From assembly GCA_018649885.1 (NCBI GenBank), contig JABIHA010000062.1:1-64000 (forward strand): DNA of 64,000 nucleotides. The letters run 5' to 3'. The DNA is from Bacteriovoracaceae bacterium (lineage in GTDB: Bacteria; Bdellovibrionota; Bacteriovoracia; Bacteriovoracales; Bacteriovoracaceae). The first letter of the stretch is position 1. Each line of letters starts with the position of its first letter. This document shows positions 26,008-35,124 of this stretch, in pieces. The notes beneath the pieces are model-generated. The model saw nothing but the letters and a program-made list of their open reading frames with translations, was not told where the DNA came from and ran no database searches. Position numbers and translations under genes: made by a program.

Positions 26008-28101
26008 TTAGATGGTAGAAAAAACTCTCGTATCCTCACTAAACTTGGAAATTTTTGAATGAATAAGTTTGTTATTTTCTGTAACTAATTGATTTAAGTC
26101 TTCTTTCACCTCAAATAGTATTTTTTGGTCGCTCCCAAGGTTGGCAAATTTGCGCACGCCACCTTCTCCGGCCTGAACCTTACCAAGAAGGTCTCCTTCT
26201 CCTCTAATACCCAAGTCTTCTTCAGCGATTTTGAATCCATCGATTGTTGATTCAATAACTTTGAGACGATACATGGTATCCGGAGGTAGCATTTTATCGA
26301 CGACTAGAAAGCAAAACCCTGGTTTCTCAGCTCGACCGACCCGTCCTCTCAGTTGATGGAGTGAGCTCAGACCAAATCTTTCAGCATTAATGATGGCCAT
26401 GATGGTGGCGTTAGGAATATCAATTCCTACCTCTATGACACTGGTTGATACCAGCAGATCAATTTTTCCATCAGAGAACTCTTTAAGTCTGCTTGTTTTT
26501 TCATCGGGAGGCATTTTCCCATGGAGATAGCCAATTTTGTATTTTGGGTAGAATTTTACAAATTTGGTAAAGACCTTTTCAAGGGCCAAAAAATCTTGCT
26601 CAGGATTATCTTCAATAGCAGGAACAACCACATAGGCCTGCTCTCCCATGGAAATCCTGGTATTGATAAAACTTAAAAATGGCTCCATCTTAGAGGGATC
26701 AACAATTCTAGTTTGGATCCCTTTACGTCCACTTGGGAGGGAGTCAATAATTGAAACATCAAGGTCCCCGTACTGTGTCAGACTCAAGGATCTTGGAATG
26801 GGAGTGGCGGTCATAATCAGCGCATGAGTACCCTCTCCTTTTTCAACAAGGCGAATTCGTTGGTCAACACCAAAGCGGTGCTGTTCATCGATAACAGCAA
26901 GTCCCAGGTCTTTGAACTGTACTCCATCATAAAATAGGGCATGGGTTCCGATGATAAGATCGAACATGCCAAGCTTTATTTCTAGATATAATTCTCTTTT
27001 TTTCTTAGCACTTAAGCTTCCGGTAATTAAAGTTACTTTAATACCTGTGCCTTCAAATAAGTTTGATGCTGTTTCATAGTGTTGATTTGCAAGAGACTCT
27101 GTAGGACACATTATCGCCGCTTGTTTTTTTGATTTTATGGCAGCGTATGCCGAAATTAGAGCAACTGTCGTTTTGCCACAGCCAACATCTCCTTGAATCA
27201 AACGATTCATAGGATGGCCTGATGCCATATCCTTAAATATATCTTTGATGGCCGAATTTTGACCATCTGTCAGTTTATAGGGAAACATAGAAACCACTGA
27301 CTTAAGCTCTGGGCCTGTTAATTTTATGGAATCTGATTTTTTACTCTTATTCTTATTTCTTCTGAGCAAAAACTTTAACTGCTCATCTAAAAATTCTTCG
27401 TAGATGACTCTTTTTTTTGCGTCTTCTAAACTACTGCTTTGGGACCTGCCATGTATGATTTTAAAGGCTTCACCCAGTGTAATTAGGTTTCTTTTTTTTA
27501 AGAGCGTTTCTGGAAGAGATTCCTCAATATTGTCCCAAAGATTAGCAGGGATTTTATTGTAAAATGAGGCAACAATTCTTGGGGTTACTGAGTTGATAGT
27601 AGGGTAGTTAGCACATCGTCCAGGGGTTTGCAGTAGACCTTTTTCAATACTATCAAATTTGGGGTTGGCCAGCTGCCTTCTGCCTCCAAATGAAGATACT
27701 TTTCCAAGCAGAACAATTTTTTTCATACTCTTAATTTTTTTTATAATATTTGGGTAACAATTAAACCACGTTAATTTTAACTCACTGGGACCATGAAGGT
27801 CTTTTACTACTGCAGTAACCTGCATTAGTGGAGCTCTTTTAAATCCTTTCGATCTAAAACTAGGCCTTGCTATGACGTGAACGACTTCACCTTCAGCCTG
27901 GAGGTATTCGTTTTCATCGGCAACGTGGAAGGGTGTAATTCCAGGAATGATATCGATAGAAAGTGGTCCGCTCCATAGAAGATCATTTAAGGTGGAAATT
28001 CCAGCAGATTTTAATTTATCAAGGGACTTGGGTGTTTTCTTAGTTTTATAGAGATCCTCTAGTGGAGATAGCCAACTTAATTTTGTTGTCTCTTTGGCCA
28101 T
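26008..28101 (-). CDS. recG: ATP-dependent DNA helicase RecG
   Basis: 697 residues. An N-terminal wedge/OB domain (about 55-170) is followed by the SF2 helicase core: Walker A GDVGCGKTT, motif II VIDEQHRFG, motif III TATPIPRSL and motif VI QLRGRVGR. It remodels stalled forks and Holliday junctions. GAGG lies upstream of the ATG. It is nine bases after greA on the same strand. Confidence 0.96.
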   Translation of the reverse strand: MAKETTKLSWLSPLEDLYKTKKTPKSLDKLKSAGISTLNDLLWSGPLSIDIIPGITPFHVADENEYLQAEGEVVHVIARPSFRSKGFKRAPLMQVTAVVKDLHGPSELKLTWFNCYPNIIKKIKSMKKIVLLGKVSSFGGRRQLANPKFDSIEKGLLQTPGRCANYPTINSVTPRIVASFYNKIPANLWDNIEESLPETLLKKRNLITLGEAFKIIHGRSQSSSLEDAKKRVIYEEFLDEQLKFLLRRNKNKSKKSDSIKLTGPELKSVVSMFPYKLTDGQNSAIKDIFKDMASGHPMNRLIQGDVGCGKTTVALISAYAAIKSKKQAAIMCPTESLANQHYETASNLFEGTGIKVTLITGSLSAKKKRELYLEIKLGMFDLIIGTHALFYDGVQFKDLGLAVIDEQHRFGVDQRIRLVEKGEGTHALIMTATPIPRSLSLTQYGDLDVSIIDSLPSGRKGIQTRIVDPSKMEPFLSFINTRISMGEQAYVVVPAIEDNPEQDFLALEKVFTKFVKFYPKYKIGYLHGKMPPDEKTSRLKEFSDGKIDLLVSTSVIEVGIDIPNATIMAIINAERFGLSSLHQLRGRVGRAEKPGFCFLVVDKMLPPDTMYRLKVIESTIDGFKIAEEDLGIRGEGDLLGKVQAGEGGVRKFANLGSDQKILFEVKEDLNQLVTENNKLIHSKISKFSEDTRVFSTI

Positions 28102-28110
28102 AGGTCCTCT

Positions 28111-28587
28111 TTAGATATATTGAACAGTCACTACTTCATATTCAATATCACCCTTTGGTGCTTTTACGATAACTTCATCACCCTCTCCCTTACCAATAAG
28201 GGCCCTTGCAATGGGGCTTGAGTATGAAATTTTTCCGAGTTTTGAATCAGCTTCTTCTTCACCGACTATCTTATAGGTTTTTTCTTGTTCGGTTTCAGCG
28301 TTAATGAGCTTAACTGTGGCGCCAAAAACAATAGTTGATACTGTTATTTTTGTAATATCTACAACTTTTGCCCTACCGACTTTACTTTGAAGCTCCATAA
28401 TTCGACCTTCAATATGAGATTGCTTTTCTTTAGCAGCATGGTATTCAGCATTTTCTTTAAGATCACCTAAAGCTCTGGCTTCAGCAATCGCTACTTTTAG
28501 ATCTTCTCTCTCTACTTTAATTAGGTGATCTAGTTCTTCTTCGAGAGCTTTTTTTCCTTCAGGTGTCATTGGAAATTCTTGACTCAT
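28111..28587 (-). CDS. greA: Transcription elongation factor GreA
   Basis: 158 residues. The N-terminal coiled coil carries MTPEGKKALEEELDHL and ALGDLKENAEYHAAKEKQ, including the acidic tip residues that stimulate RNA cleavage by backtracked polymerase. The C-terminal FKBP-like domain ends SYSSPIARALIGKGEGDEV. It is part of the minus-strand run that continues into recG. Confidence 0.97.
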   Translation of the reverse strand: MSQEFPMTPEGKKALEEELDHLIKVEREDLKVAIAEARALGDLKENAEYHAAKEKQSHIEGRIMELQSKVGRAKVVDITKITVSTIVFGATVKLINAETEQEKTYKIVGEEEADSKLGKISYSSPIARALIGKGEGDEVIVKAPKGDIEYEVVTVQYI

Positions 28588-28598
28588 TTTAAAACCTT

Positions 28599-28889
28599 TT
28601 ATTTTTTAAATAATGCATCTGCAGCTGAGAGAACATTATCTTTTTCATAAGCGTCAGATACTTTATCTGTCAGTCGATAGTTGTCACAAAAATTTGATTT
28701 TTCTTTATCTACGATTCTTTGAGCAACGGGTTCTTTGCACTCATTATAGCTGCGAGTATCATAGTAAACGCACATTTTACATACATGTAGGTCTCGTCCG
28801 CAACTAGGACAATCCTCTTTTCTTGAAATATTTGAACCGATCTTCAGTAATTGCAATTCACCATTGCAATGATAACATGCAGCGCCCAC
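28599..28889 (-). CDS. Small zinc-ribbon protein
   Basis: 96 residues from a GTG that overlaps the upstream stop by one base. The motifs CYHC, CPSC, CKMC and later ECKEP and FCDNY give two CxxC pairs and further Cys likely to bind zinc. It resembles small putative regulatory or RNA/protein-binding zinc proteins. It sits directly upstream of greA in the same run. Confidence 0.8.
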   Translation of the reverse strand: MGAACYHCNGELQLLKIGSNISRKEDCPSCGRDLHVCKMCVYYDTRSYNECKEPVAQRIVDKEKSNFCDNYRLTDKVSDAYEKDNVLSAADALFKK

Positions 28890-29428
28890 TAGAATCCCTT
28901 TGTAATACCGCCTAGTACGCCAAGGCGGGGAGATTCTTTTTTACTTTGAGAATTACCAGTTTGAAAGGGCGAGAAGTAAATTTTTGGCAAATTTCGTCTG
29001 TTATATTCAATGATGGCCTGACCTAGTAGCTTTTCGTTTTCCTGTTGCACGGTGTTGTATATTAAATAGTTAATAATCAGTAGCGACCCACCCGTGAGAA
29101 AGAGTGTGTTTCTATTAAAAAACTGACTATTTTCACTGCCAACCTGAAAAACTCCACCCAATATTAATAGTGAGCCCAGCGTGCCTAAAGCAGCATGTTG
29201 CCAAGCAGGCTTGCTCCTATCTTGGTAAATATTCAACATTGATTTGGTTTTTGGGTCTTTATCTAGATAATACCTGAGTCCTTCAGCCTTTTTTGTAGAA
29301 ATAGTATCGACTAGGACTTCTTGATAATTTATCTCAGCTACTCTACTGCAAATTTCATCGCCCCTTGCAGACGTCATTACAAGAATAATGAAAAAAGTTG
29401 ATAAAATTCTTAGGCCATTTTTTGTCAT
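28889..29428 (-). CDS. Exported membrane protein of unknown function
   Basis: 179 residues with a signal peptide (about 1-23) and two further hydrophobic helices in the middle (about 78-95 and 107-122). It is the first gene of the minus-strand run that includes the zinc-ribbon gene, greA, recG, the FHA gene and the hydrolase. No domain recognised. Confidence 0.78.
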   Translation of the reverse strand: MTKNGLRILSTFFIILVMTSARGDEICSRVAEINYQEVLVDTISTKKAEGLRYYLDKDPKTKSMLNIYQDRSKPAWQHAALGTLGSLLILGGVFQVGSENSQFFNRNTLFLTGGSLLIINYLIYNTVQQENEKLLGQAIIEYNRRNLPKIYFSPFQTGNSQSKKESPRLGVLGGITKGF

Positions 29429-29534
29429 AGGGCATTAATTTCAGGTTATCAAAGGTTTACAGTTTAGCATAACATAAAAAATAAGACTAAAATTACGCAG
29501 CTAGTATAACGCTAAAGGCTTTGAAAGAAACGAA

Positions 29535-31262
29535 ATGGTTGATTTACTTAAAACAGGTTTGGGGATAACCCGCACAATTAAAAATGCTACGAGATTTCGT
29601 GAGATTGTAACCGTGCTTGCAAGAAATGGTTTTGATGAGCTGATTATCAAATCGGGGCTTGTAAATTTATTACCTGATTTCGTCCTACCCAAGTCAAGAT
29701 ACAAAGATGCCATTAAAGAAAAAGAATCAGAGAGTCTTCCCTACCTAGTAGGATTTAGGCTTAGAAAATCTTTTGAAGAACTTGGTCCTGGCTTTGTGAA
29801 AATTGGTCAGCTTGCAAGTACAAGAGATGATATTTTTGATGTCGACTTTATCGATGAAATGAAAAAATTAAGGGACCAGGTTAAAGGAATTCCATTCGAG
29901 GAAGCTAGAGAAGTCATTGAAAGACAGCTCGGGCAAAAAATAGAGGATGTATTTGAATCCATTGATCCAGACCCCATTGGAACTGCTTCCATTGGAGTTG
30001 TTTATAAAGGCATATTAAAAGACGGCACTGATGTCGTTGTAAAAGTAAGAAGACCAAATATTGCTAAATCTATTCAAACAGATTTTGAAATTCTTGAATA
30101 CCTTGTAGTTCAAATCGAAAAAGTCTCAGAAGATATTAAATTTTTAGGAATATCAAAAGCAATCAGAGATTTTGGGGTAACTCTTCATTCTGAATTAGAC
30201 TTTCGGATTGAAGCTCTTAATTGCCAGAGGATGAAGGAGAATATTGCGAAGCTTGATCCAGATGGGATCTTCTACGTACCCAAGATTTATACAGAGTTTA
30301 CAAAAGAAGAAGTTCTTGTGATGGAATGTCTCAAGGGTATTCCGTTTACAGATTCAGTTAGAGTTAATGAAGTAAAATCCATCATTCAAGAGAAGCTTAA
30401 TAAAGGCCTCAAGATATTTATTCATACAATTCTAGCAGATGGATTTTTTCATGCTGATTTGCATGGAGGAAACTTCTTTTTATTAGAAGATCACAGAATT
30501 GGTATTATAGATTTTGGTCTCGTAGGAACCCTGAGTAAAAAGGGAAGAACAAATCTGGTTGCAATTATGTACTCAATTGTGAACCATAATTATGAGAACC
30601 TTGTTTATGAGTTTTTGGATGTTGCAGAGTATGATCGTATCCCTGAAGTTGATACATTAATTAGAGATCTTAAAGATGCATTATCACCTCATATTGGTCT
30701 TACTGTTCAACAGACTAATGCTACTCAATTGTTTAGATCAATTCTAGAGACGCTGTCTAAACATAGAATATATTTACCAAGGGAATGGTTTGTAGTATTC
30801 AGGGCCTTGATCACCATGGACGGGGTTGGTAAGTCTCTCGATATGGACTTTGATATATTTGGGCTCGTTGAAGACGATATCAAAGGAATAATTAAAGAGG
30901 CATTTAGTAAAGAGCAAGTAATTGAAGAAGCTGTTTGGATCGGAAGAGATTTAATTTCCTCTTCAAGGGCATTTCCCAGACATTTGAAATGGTTTCTAAA
31001 AGAATTTTCAAAAAATAATTACACCGTTCAAGTTAAAAATACTGGATACGAAGATGCCATTAATCGCCTTTCAAATAATTTATATTGTATAGGGATGCTT
31101 TTTCTTAGCAGTGTAATGTTTTTTAGCGGAACAATTATTTTGCGTGATATTGAAATTACTGAATATGATCAAATTCCAATCTTGTCCTATCTTTTTTGGG
31201 GTTTATCACTGGCCTTATTTCTTCGAACAAGTTTTTTGTTTAGGAAGTTTTCAAAGTACTAA
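29535..31262 (+). CDS. ABC1/UbiB-family atypical kinase-like protein
   Basis: 575 residues. The family signature KIGQ in GPGFVKIGQLASTR, the ATP-lid segment PIGTASIGVVYKG, FHADLHGGNFF in the catalytic loop and IIDFGLVG as the metal-binding motif are all present. Two C-terminal membrane helices (about 520-570) complete the UbiB layout. UbiB proteins support ubiquinone or other quinone/lipid metabolism as ATPases. No other ubi gene is nearby, so the symbol is left open. Confidence 0.9.
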   Translation: MVDLLKTGLGITRTIKNATRFREIVTVLARNGFDELIIKSGLVNLLPDFVLPKSRYKDAIKEKESESLPYLVGFRLRKSFEELGPGFVKIGQLASTRDDIFDVDFIDEMKKLRDQVKGIPFEEAREVIERQLGQKIEDVFESIDPDPIGTASIGVVYKGILKDGTDVVVKVRRPNIAKSIQTDFEILEYLVVQIEKVSEDIKFLGISKAIRDFGVTLHSELDFRIEALNCQRMKENIAKLDPDGIFYVPKIYTEFTKEEVLVMECLKGIPFTDSVRVNEVKSIIQEKLNKGLKIFIHTILADGFFHADLHGGNFFLLEDHRIGIIDFGLVGTLSKKGRTNLVAIMYSIVNHNYENLVYEFLDVAEYDRIPEVDTLIRDLKDALSPHIGLTVQQTNATQLFRSILETLSKHRIYLPREWFVVFRALITMDGVGKSLDMDFDIFGLVEDDIKGIIKEAFSKEQVIEEAVWIGRDLISSSRAFPRHLKWFLKEFSKNNYTVQVKNTGYEDAINRLSNNLYCIGMLFLSSVMFFSGTIILRDIEITEYDQIPILSYLFWGLSLALFLRTSFLFRKFSKY

Positions 31263-31328
31263 ATTACCCCCTTTTGATTAGTTGTTCTATGCGTCATTAT
31301 TTAATCTACTATTAGATTGGAGTTTCCT

Positions 31329-32243
31329 ATGAAAATTTATCATTTTCTTATAGCCATTACTGTAGCTTCTAGCTCAATTTATGGAAGAGTAGATCCAGAT
31401 ATTGTCTACGGCGATGATAATCGGTTAGATTTTTTTGAAGTAGGTGACTCTAAAAAACAAGAGCAAATGCGCTCAACTGCTGGAATGGTCTATAATCTTC
31501 AAATTCAAAAAAAAGATGATGGAAGTTTTCAGGTTCAATCTCCAGGCTCAATTAAAGATGTATATAACTTGTGCAAAGATGAGAAATTTATCAACCAGCC
31601 AGTACTTACTTTTTGTAGTGGCTTTCTTGTGTCCCCAGACAAAATTGTAACAGCAGGACACTGCTTTAAATTATTTGATGAAGATATGTGCAAAGAAGCT
31701 TCATGGGTTTTTGGCCTAAATATTAAAAATAGTGAAGATCTGGGCATTCGAGTTAGTGCAGATGATATTTATAAGTGCAAAAAAGTTATTGTGGCGGAAA
31801 TGAATGAAGATAACCTTAGAGATTTTGCTGTTATTCAATTGGATAGAAAGGTCGTGGATAGAGACCCACTTGATATCAGAACAAGTGGAATAGTTGATAT
31901 TACTGAACCACTTTATGTTATCGGAACACCCTCGGGTCTTCCTCAAAAGCTGGCAACTGGATCAACTGTACGAAAAAATTCGAATCCTTATTACTTTGAG
32001 GCAAATCTAGATACCTTTGGTGGAAATAGTGGTTCTGCCGTATTTAATATTAAGACAGATGAGGTTGAAGGGATTTTAGTGAGGGGAAGACAAGACTATG
32101 TACTGAGTGATCCAAGCGATGAATCAAGTTGCTTAAAAGTGAATACATGTGATCAAAATGGGCTTAATTGCAGGAACAAAAGCGGAAATTCTGATGAATT
32201 TGAGCATGTTTCTCGGATTTCTGAAATCTTAAAGTATCTATAG
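31329..32243 (+). CDS. Secreted trypsin-like serine protease
   Basis: 304 residues from the ATG at 31329, which GGAG precedes by six bases (an in-frame TTG at 31317 includes that site and is not the start). A signal peptide is followed by the protease domain with His111 in TAGHC, Asp165 in LRDFAVIQ and Ser234 in GGNSGSAVF. Several Cys could form disulfides. It is likely secreted or periplasmic and digests proteins. Confidence 0.9.
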   Translation: MKIYHFLIAITVASSSIYGRVDPDIVYGDDNRLDFFEVGDSKKQEQMRSTAGMVYNLQIQKKDDGSFQVQSPGSIKDVYNLCKDEKFINQPVLTFCSGFLVSPDKIVTAGHCFKLFDEDMCKEASWVFGLNIKNSEDLGIRVSADDIYKCKKVIVAEMNEDNLRDFAVIQLDRKVVDRDPLDIRTSGIVDITEPLYVIGTPSGLPQKLATGSTVRKNSNPYYFEANLDTFGGNSGSAVFNIKTDEVEGILVRGRQDYVLSDPSDESSCLKVNTCDQNGLNCRNKSGNSDEFEHVSRISEILKYL

Positions 32244-32247
32244 CGTT

Positions 32248-32297
32248 CTCAGTCCTAATATCAGTGTTATAATAGTTGGGTAACACTATATGCTGAG
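32248..32297 (+). promoter_or_regulatory. Long imperfect stem-loop between the protease and the large exported protein
   Basis: CTCAG (32248-32252) pairs with CTGAG (32293-32297), ATAT with ATAT and AGTGTTA (32263-32269) with TAACACT (32281-32287) around an 11-base loop. There is no T-run. The element lies 10 bases before the next ATG and could be leader structure or a protein-binding site. Confidence 0.4.
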
Positions 32298-32307
32298 ATA
32301 TATCTAA

Positions 32308-34713
32308 ATGCACTTTTCCACTGCGTATGCGATTATATTGCTTTTACTTCCAAGTTTAGGACTTTCCGGCAGTTGTGAGCTAGCGGGCCTTCCTAAAAAA
32401 GTAGCATGTCCTAAAAGAAAGCTTCCAAACTTGGTTTCCTATAGACCCTTTAGTAATAATTACGAAAGGGCAGTGGATGAAAAAGAAAACTCCATAGCCG
32501 CTCTTGGTTCTGCTGAAATTGAAGAATACGCTGTGGGCGGTGATGGTGAGGGCTATGACGTTCTGGTGGATAGAAATAAGGCCGTGGTGGGCATTGAGAA
32601 ATCTGAATGGAGAAGTTGTGTAAAAACTCTCTTTCAAGTCGACTGGAATAGGTATCATTACGAGTCAACTGAGGCCTTGTCCATTCATCCTTCTTATTGG
32701 CTCTTTCGAGCTGGCTCTTACTTAGCAAATAGTTTAACAGATGACGAAAGTCAGGTGATTAAAGTTCTCCATCCAGAAAGATTCATGAGGGGAGATTTTG
32801 CTCAAATTCGCTTTCGTGCACATATTGGAAATTTATGGAGAAGGGTTGAGTATGTTCAAGTCCTTTATGTGAACATGAAAAATCATGAGTTAGTCGTGAG
32901 AAGAAAAATGGGACACGGCAAACTAAAAAATACGGTTATTCCAAAAAAGGGGTGGAAAGAGTTTGTAGATAGGAAACCTTATATTGCTCCAATTTATTCA
33001 ACTAATGGGAGCAGCTTTTGGCATTTAAATTTGTCCGAAAGTTATAAGGAAAGAGTTCCTGGTCTTATATCACCAAATAAATACTATCAACAGTACTTAG
33101 AGAGTCTTTGGGAGAGAAGCCCTTCAAAGGGGGGACTTGGTAAATTAATTGATGGATTTTCATTTTCAAAGTTTTATCCAAACTTATCCCACATTATCAC
33201 TAGTGCTGAAAGGTCCTTTGATTTAAATAATGATACGAAATTTGATAATGGATTTTTTAAATCAAAAATTGGTAGCACCTTTGAGTCAGGAGTGCGGAAT
33301 TTCTTGGCCAGGCTTGATACCAGCCTAGATAAGAAGAGTTGCGGAGAAGATATTAATTTATTAGTTGAGTCAGAAAACTTAGACCATCATTTAATGTCCT
33401 TTAAAGGGGCCTCAGGTTCCATGCTCTTTAGTCCAGCAGATGAGAGCTATATTGAAGAATTTGCAAGTTTTAGAAATTACCTAGAAGTTGGATCTAGCTT
33501 AAATAAATCTCAAACCGGTCATTTGAAAACAGTTATGTCCAGTGAGGCAACGCCTTGGTACCCATGTAATGATTTTGATAATGAGAACTTATCAAAAAAA
33601 TCTCTTGGACAGTTTTATCACTATGATAATTCAGCTTTTCGAATTGGAGTATCTAGTGCTCTCTTATTTGATCAATACCATGCTTATATATCATCATTCT
33701 TAAATGAAGATCTAGACCAAGTCTGCTTGAACTTTGCAGAAGACGAGTCAGATGAAACGAGAATGCCTGTTGAAGAGGGATCACTATTTTTTGATTGGGA
33801 AGAGTATAGCGGGGGTAATCTTTCTAGTAAAACACCAAGGGGAAAAAATGATTGGGAGTGGTTAGGACTCCCTCACCCCAGAAACCGTCATCCAAAAAGA
33901 ATTGAAAAATTAAAGTATAATAAAAACAAAGTTGTCGGCAAGCAATGGAAAGTTGAGTATATAAAGGCAGATGGTGATTACATTTCGAGTAATTACTTTA
34001 ATTCTATTTTCCCCAAAGCTCCAAAGTCAGCATGGGGAAACAGTATTGTTATTGGTAAAATGCCTCTGCCCAGCTTTATATTGTCTCGTGCATACCCTCA
34101 TATCTCATCTGCCAGAATCGTCGCAAATTTTGAGAAGTTAAGATGTAAAAGTAAAAATTGTAAAAGAACTCTAATATTCGAAGTGAGAGCAAAGCATATT
34201 AAAAATGTAAAATCTCCTGCAAGGTTGATGAGAAAATTTAAAGTGGTAGTTCCTCTAAATAAAACTCACTACTCAGATTTCATGGCGGCTGTACCAATTG
34301 ATGGCAAGTGGCACCAATTTAGATTTGATTTTACTATCGGAAACACAAGCCTTAGATCATTTCATATCGAGTCTGGGGAGAGTGTTGGATCTTTTGAAAT
34401 TAAAAGAGATAGTCTTGTTATTAAATCAAGTGAGTATGAGAGATGGGTTAGGTACTTTGAAAACGGTGCTGTTATTTTAAATATGGGAGAGGACTCTGAC
34501 TCTAGAGCGCCTAAAATAAAGTATTGCCTCGATGAAAGGGCTTCAAAAACTAAGTCGTTTTGTAAAATTGATGGGATAATAAATGATTCGAATAACCTTG
34601 TGATAAACAATTCAAGTCTTGGAAAGAAAAATAAGCGTGGATATTATACATGTTTTGAAGTCCCTAGTAATGATGCTCTCATTGTTCGACACTGTGATAA
34701 ATCAGAAATTTAA
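32308..34713 (+). CDS. Large exported protein of unknown function
   Basis: 801 residues with a signal peptide ending near LGLSGS (about 20). The mature protein has an acidic/basic mixed composition and many aromatic residues, with Cys spread through it. I see no protease, lectin or nuclease motif. A middle part (about 560-700) with NSIVIGKMPLPSFIL and WHQFRFDFTIGNTSL looks like a beta-sandwich, possibly carbohydrate-binding. It follows the trypsin-like protease on the same strand after 64 bases, so it may be a secreted partner or substrate. Confidence 0.82.
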   Translation: MHFSTAYAIILLLLPSLGLSGSCELAGLPKKVACPKRKLPNLVSYRPFSNNYERAVDEKENSIAALGSAEIEEYAVGGDGEGYDVLVDRNKAVVGIEKSEWRSCVKTLFQVDWNRYHYESTEALSIHPSYWLFRAGSYLANSLTDDESQVIKVLHPERFMRGDFAQIRFRAHIGNLWRRVEYVQVLYVNMKNHELVVRRKMGHGKLKNTVIPKKGWKEFVDRKPYIAPIYSTNGSSFWHLNLSESYKERVPGLISPNKYYQQYLESLWERSPSKGGLGKLIDGFSFSKFYPNLSHIITSAERSFDLNNDTKFDNGFFKSKIGSTFESGVRNFLARLDTSLDKKSCGEDINLLVESENLDHHLMSFKGASGSMLFSPADESYIEEFASFRNYLEVGSSLNKSQTGHLKTVMSSEATPWYPCNDFDNENLSKKSLGQFYHYDNSAFRIGVSSALLFDQYHAYISSFLNEDLDQVCLNFAEDESDETRMPVEEGSLFFDWEEYSGGNLSSKTPRGKNDWEWLGLPHPRNRHPKRIEKLKYNKNKVVGKQWKVEYIKADGDYISSNYFNSIFPKAPKSAWGNSIVIGKMPLPSFILSRAYPHISSARIVANFEKLRCKSKNCKRTLIFEVRAKHIKNVKSPARLMRKFKVVVPLNKTHYSDFMAAVPIDGKWHQFRFDFTIGNTSLRSFHIESGESVGSFEIKRDSLVIKSSEYERWVRYFENGAVILNMGEDSDSRAPKIKYCLDERASKTKSFCKIDGIINDSNNLVINNSSLGKKNKRGYYTCFEVPSNDALIVRHCDKSEI

Positions 34714-34844
34714 TTGTGAATAGTTTCACGTCTGATGAAAAATGGAAATTTTACAATTACCAATTGATTCAAAAAGCAAACTTTACTTTATTAAAAATAT
34801 TGGATAATTCTTAAAAATAAGAACAGCAATATTTGGGAGTTTTA

Positions 34845-35099
34845 ATGAAATATAATTTTTTAGCACTACTAGTATTTTCTATTTTTTGTAATGTAAGCTC
34901 AGCTAAATGTTATACAGCTTGTTTGGATTATTGTGGAACTTCAACATGTTGTGATCGGGAAGTAGTCTGTCCTGACGAAGAGCTCACTGAACCAACAAGG
35001 AGTTTTGATTACAAAAATACTAATGCACTCAAAACTTCAAAAGAAAACACTCAAGAACAAATAATATGTTTTAATGATAAGAGCCTTGTAGAGCTGTAG
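34845..35099 (+). CDS. Small Cys-rich exported protein
   Basis: 84 residues from the ATG at 34845; GGGAG lies five bases before it, so the in-frame TTG at 34833 is not used. A signal peptide ends at SSA (about 20). The mature part begins KCYTACLDYCGTSTCCDREV, with seven Cys in about 70 residues, suggesting a disulfide-knotted secreted peptide. No family recognised. Confidence 0.72.
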   Translation: MKYNFLALLVFSIFCNVSSAKCYTACLDYCGTSTCCDREVVCPDEELTEPTRSFDYKNTNALKTSKENTQEQIICFNDKSLVEL

Positions 35100-35124
35100 G
35101 TAGTTCTAATAGGTTGTGATTTAG

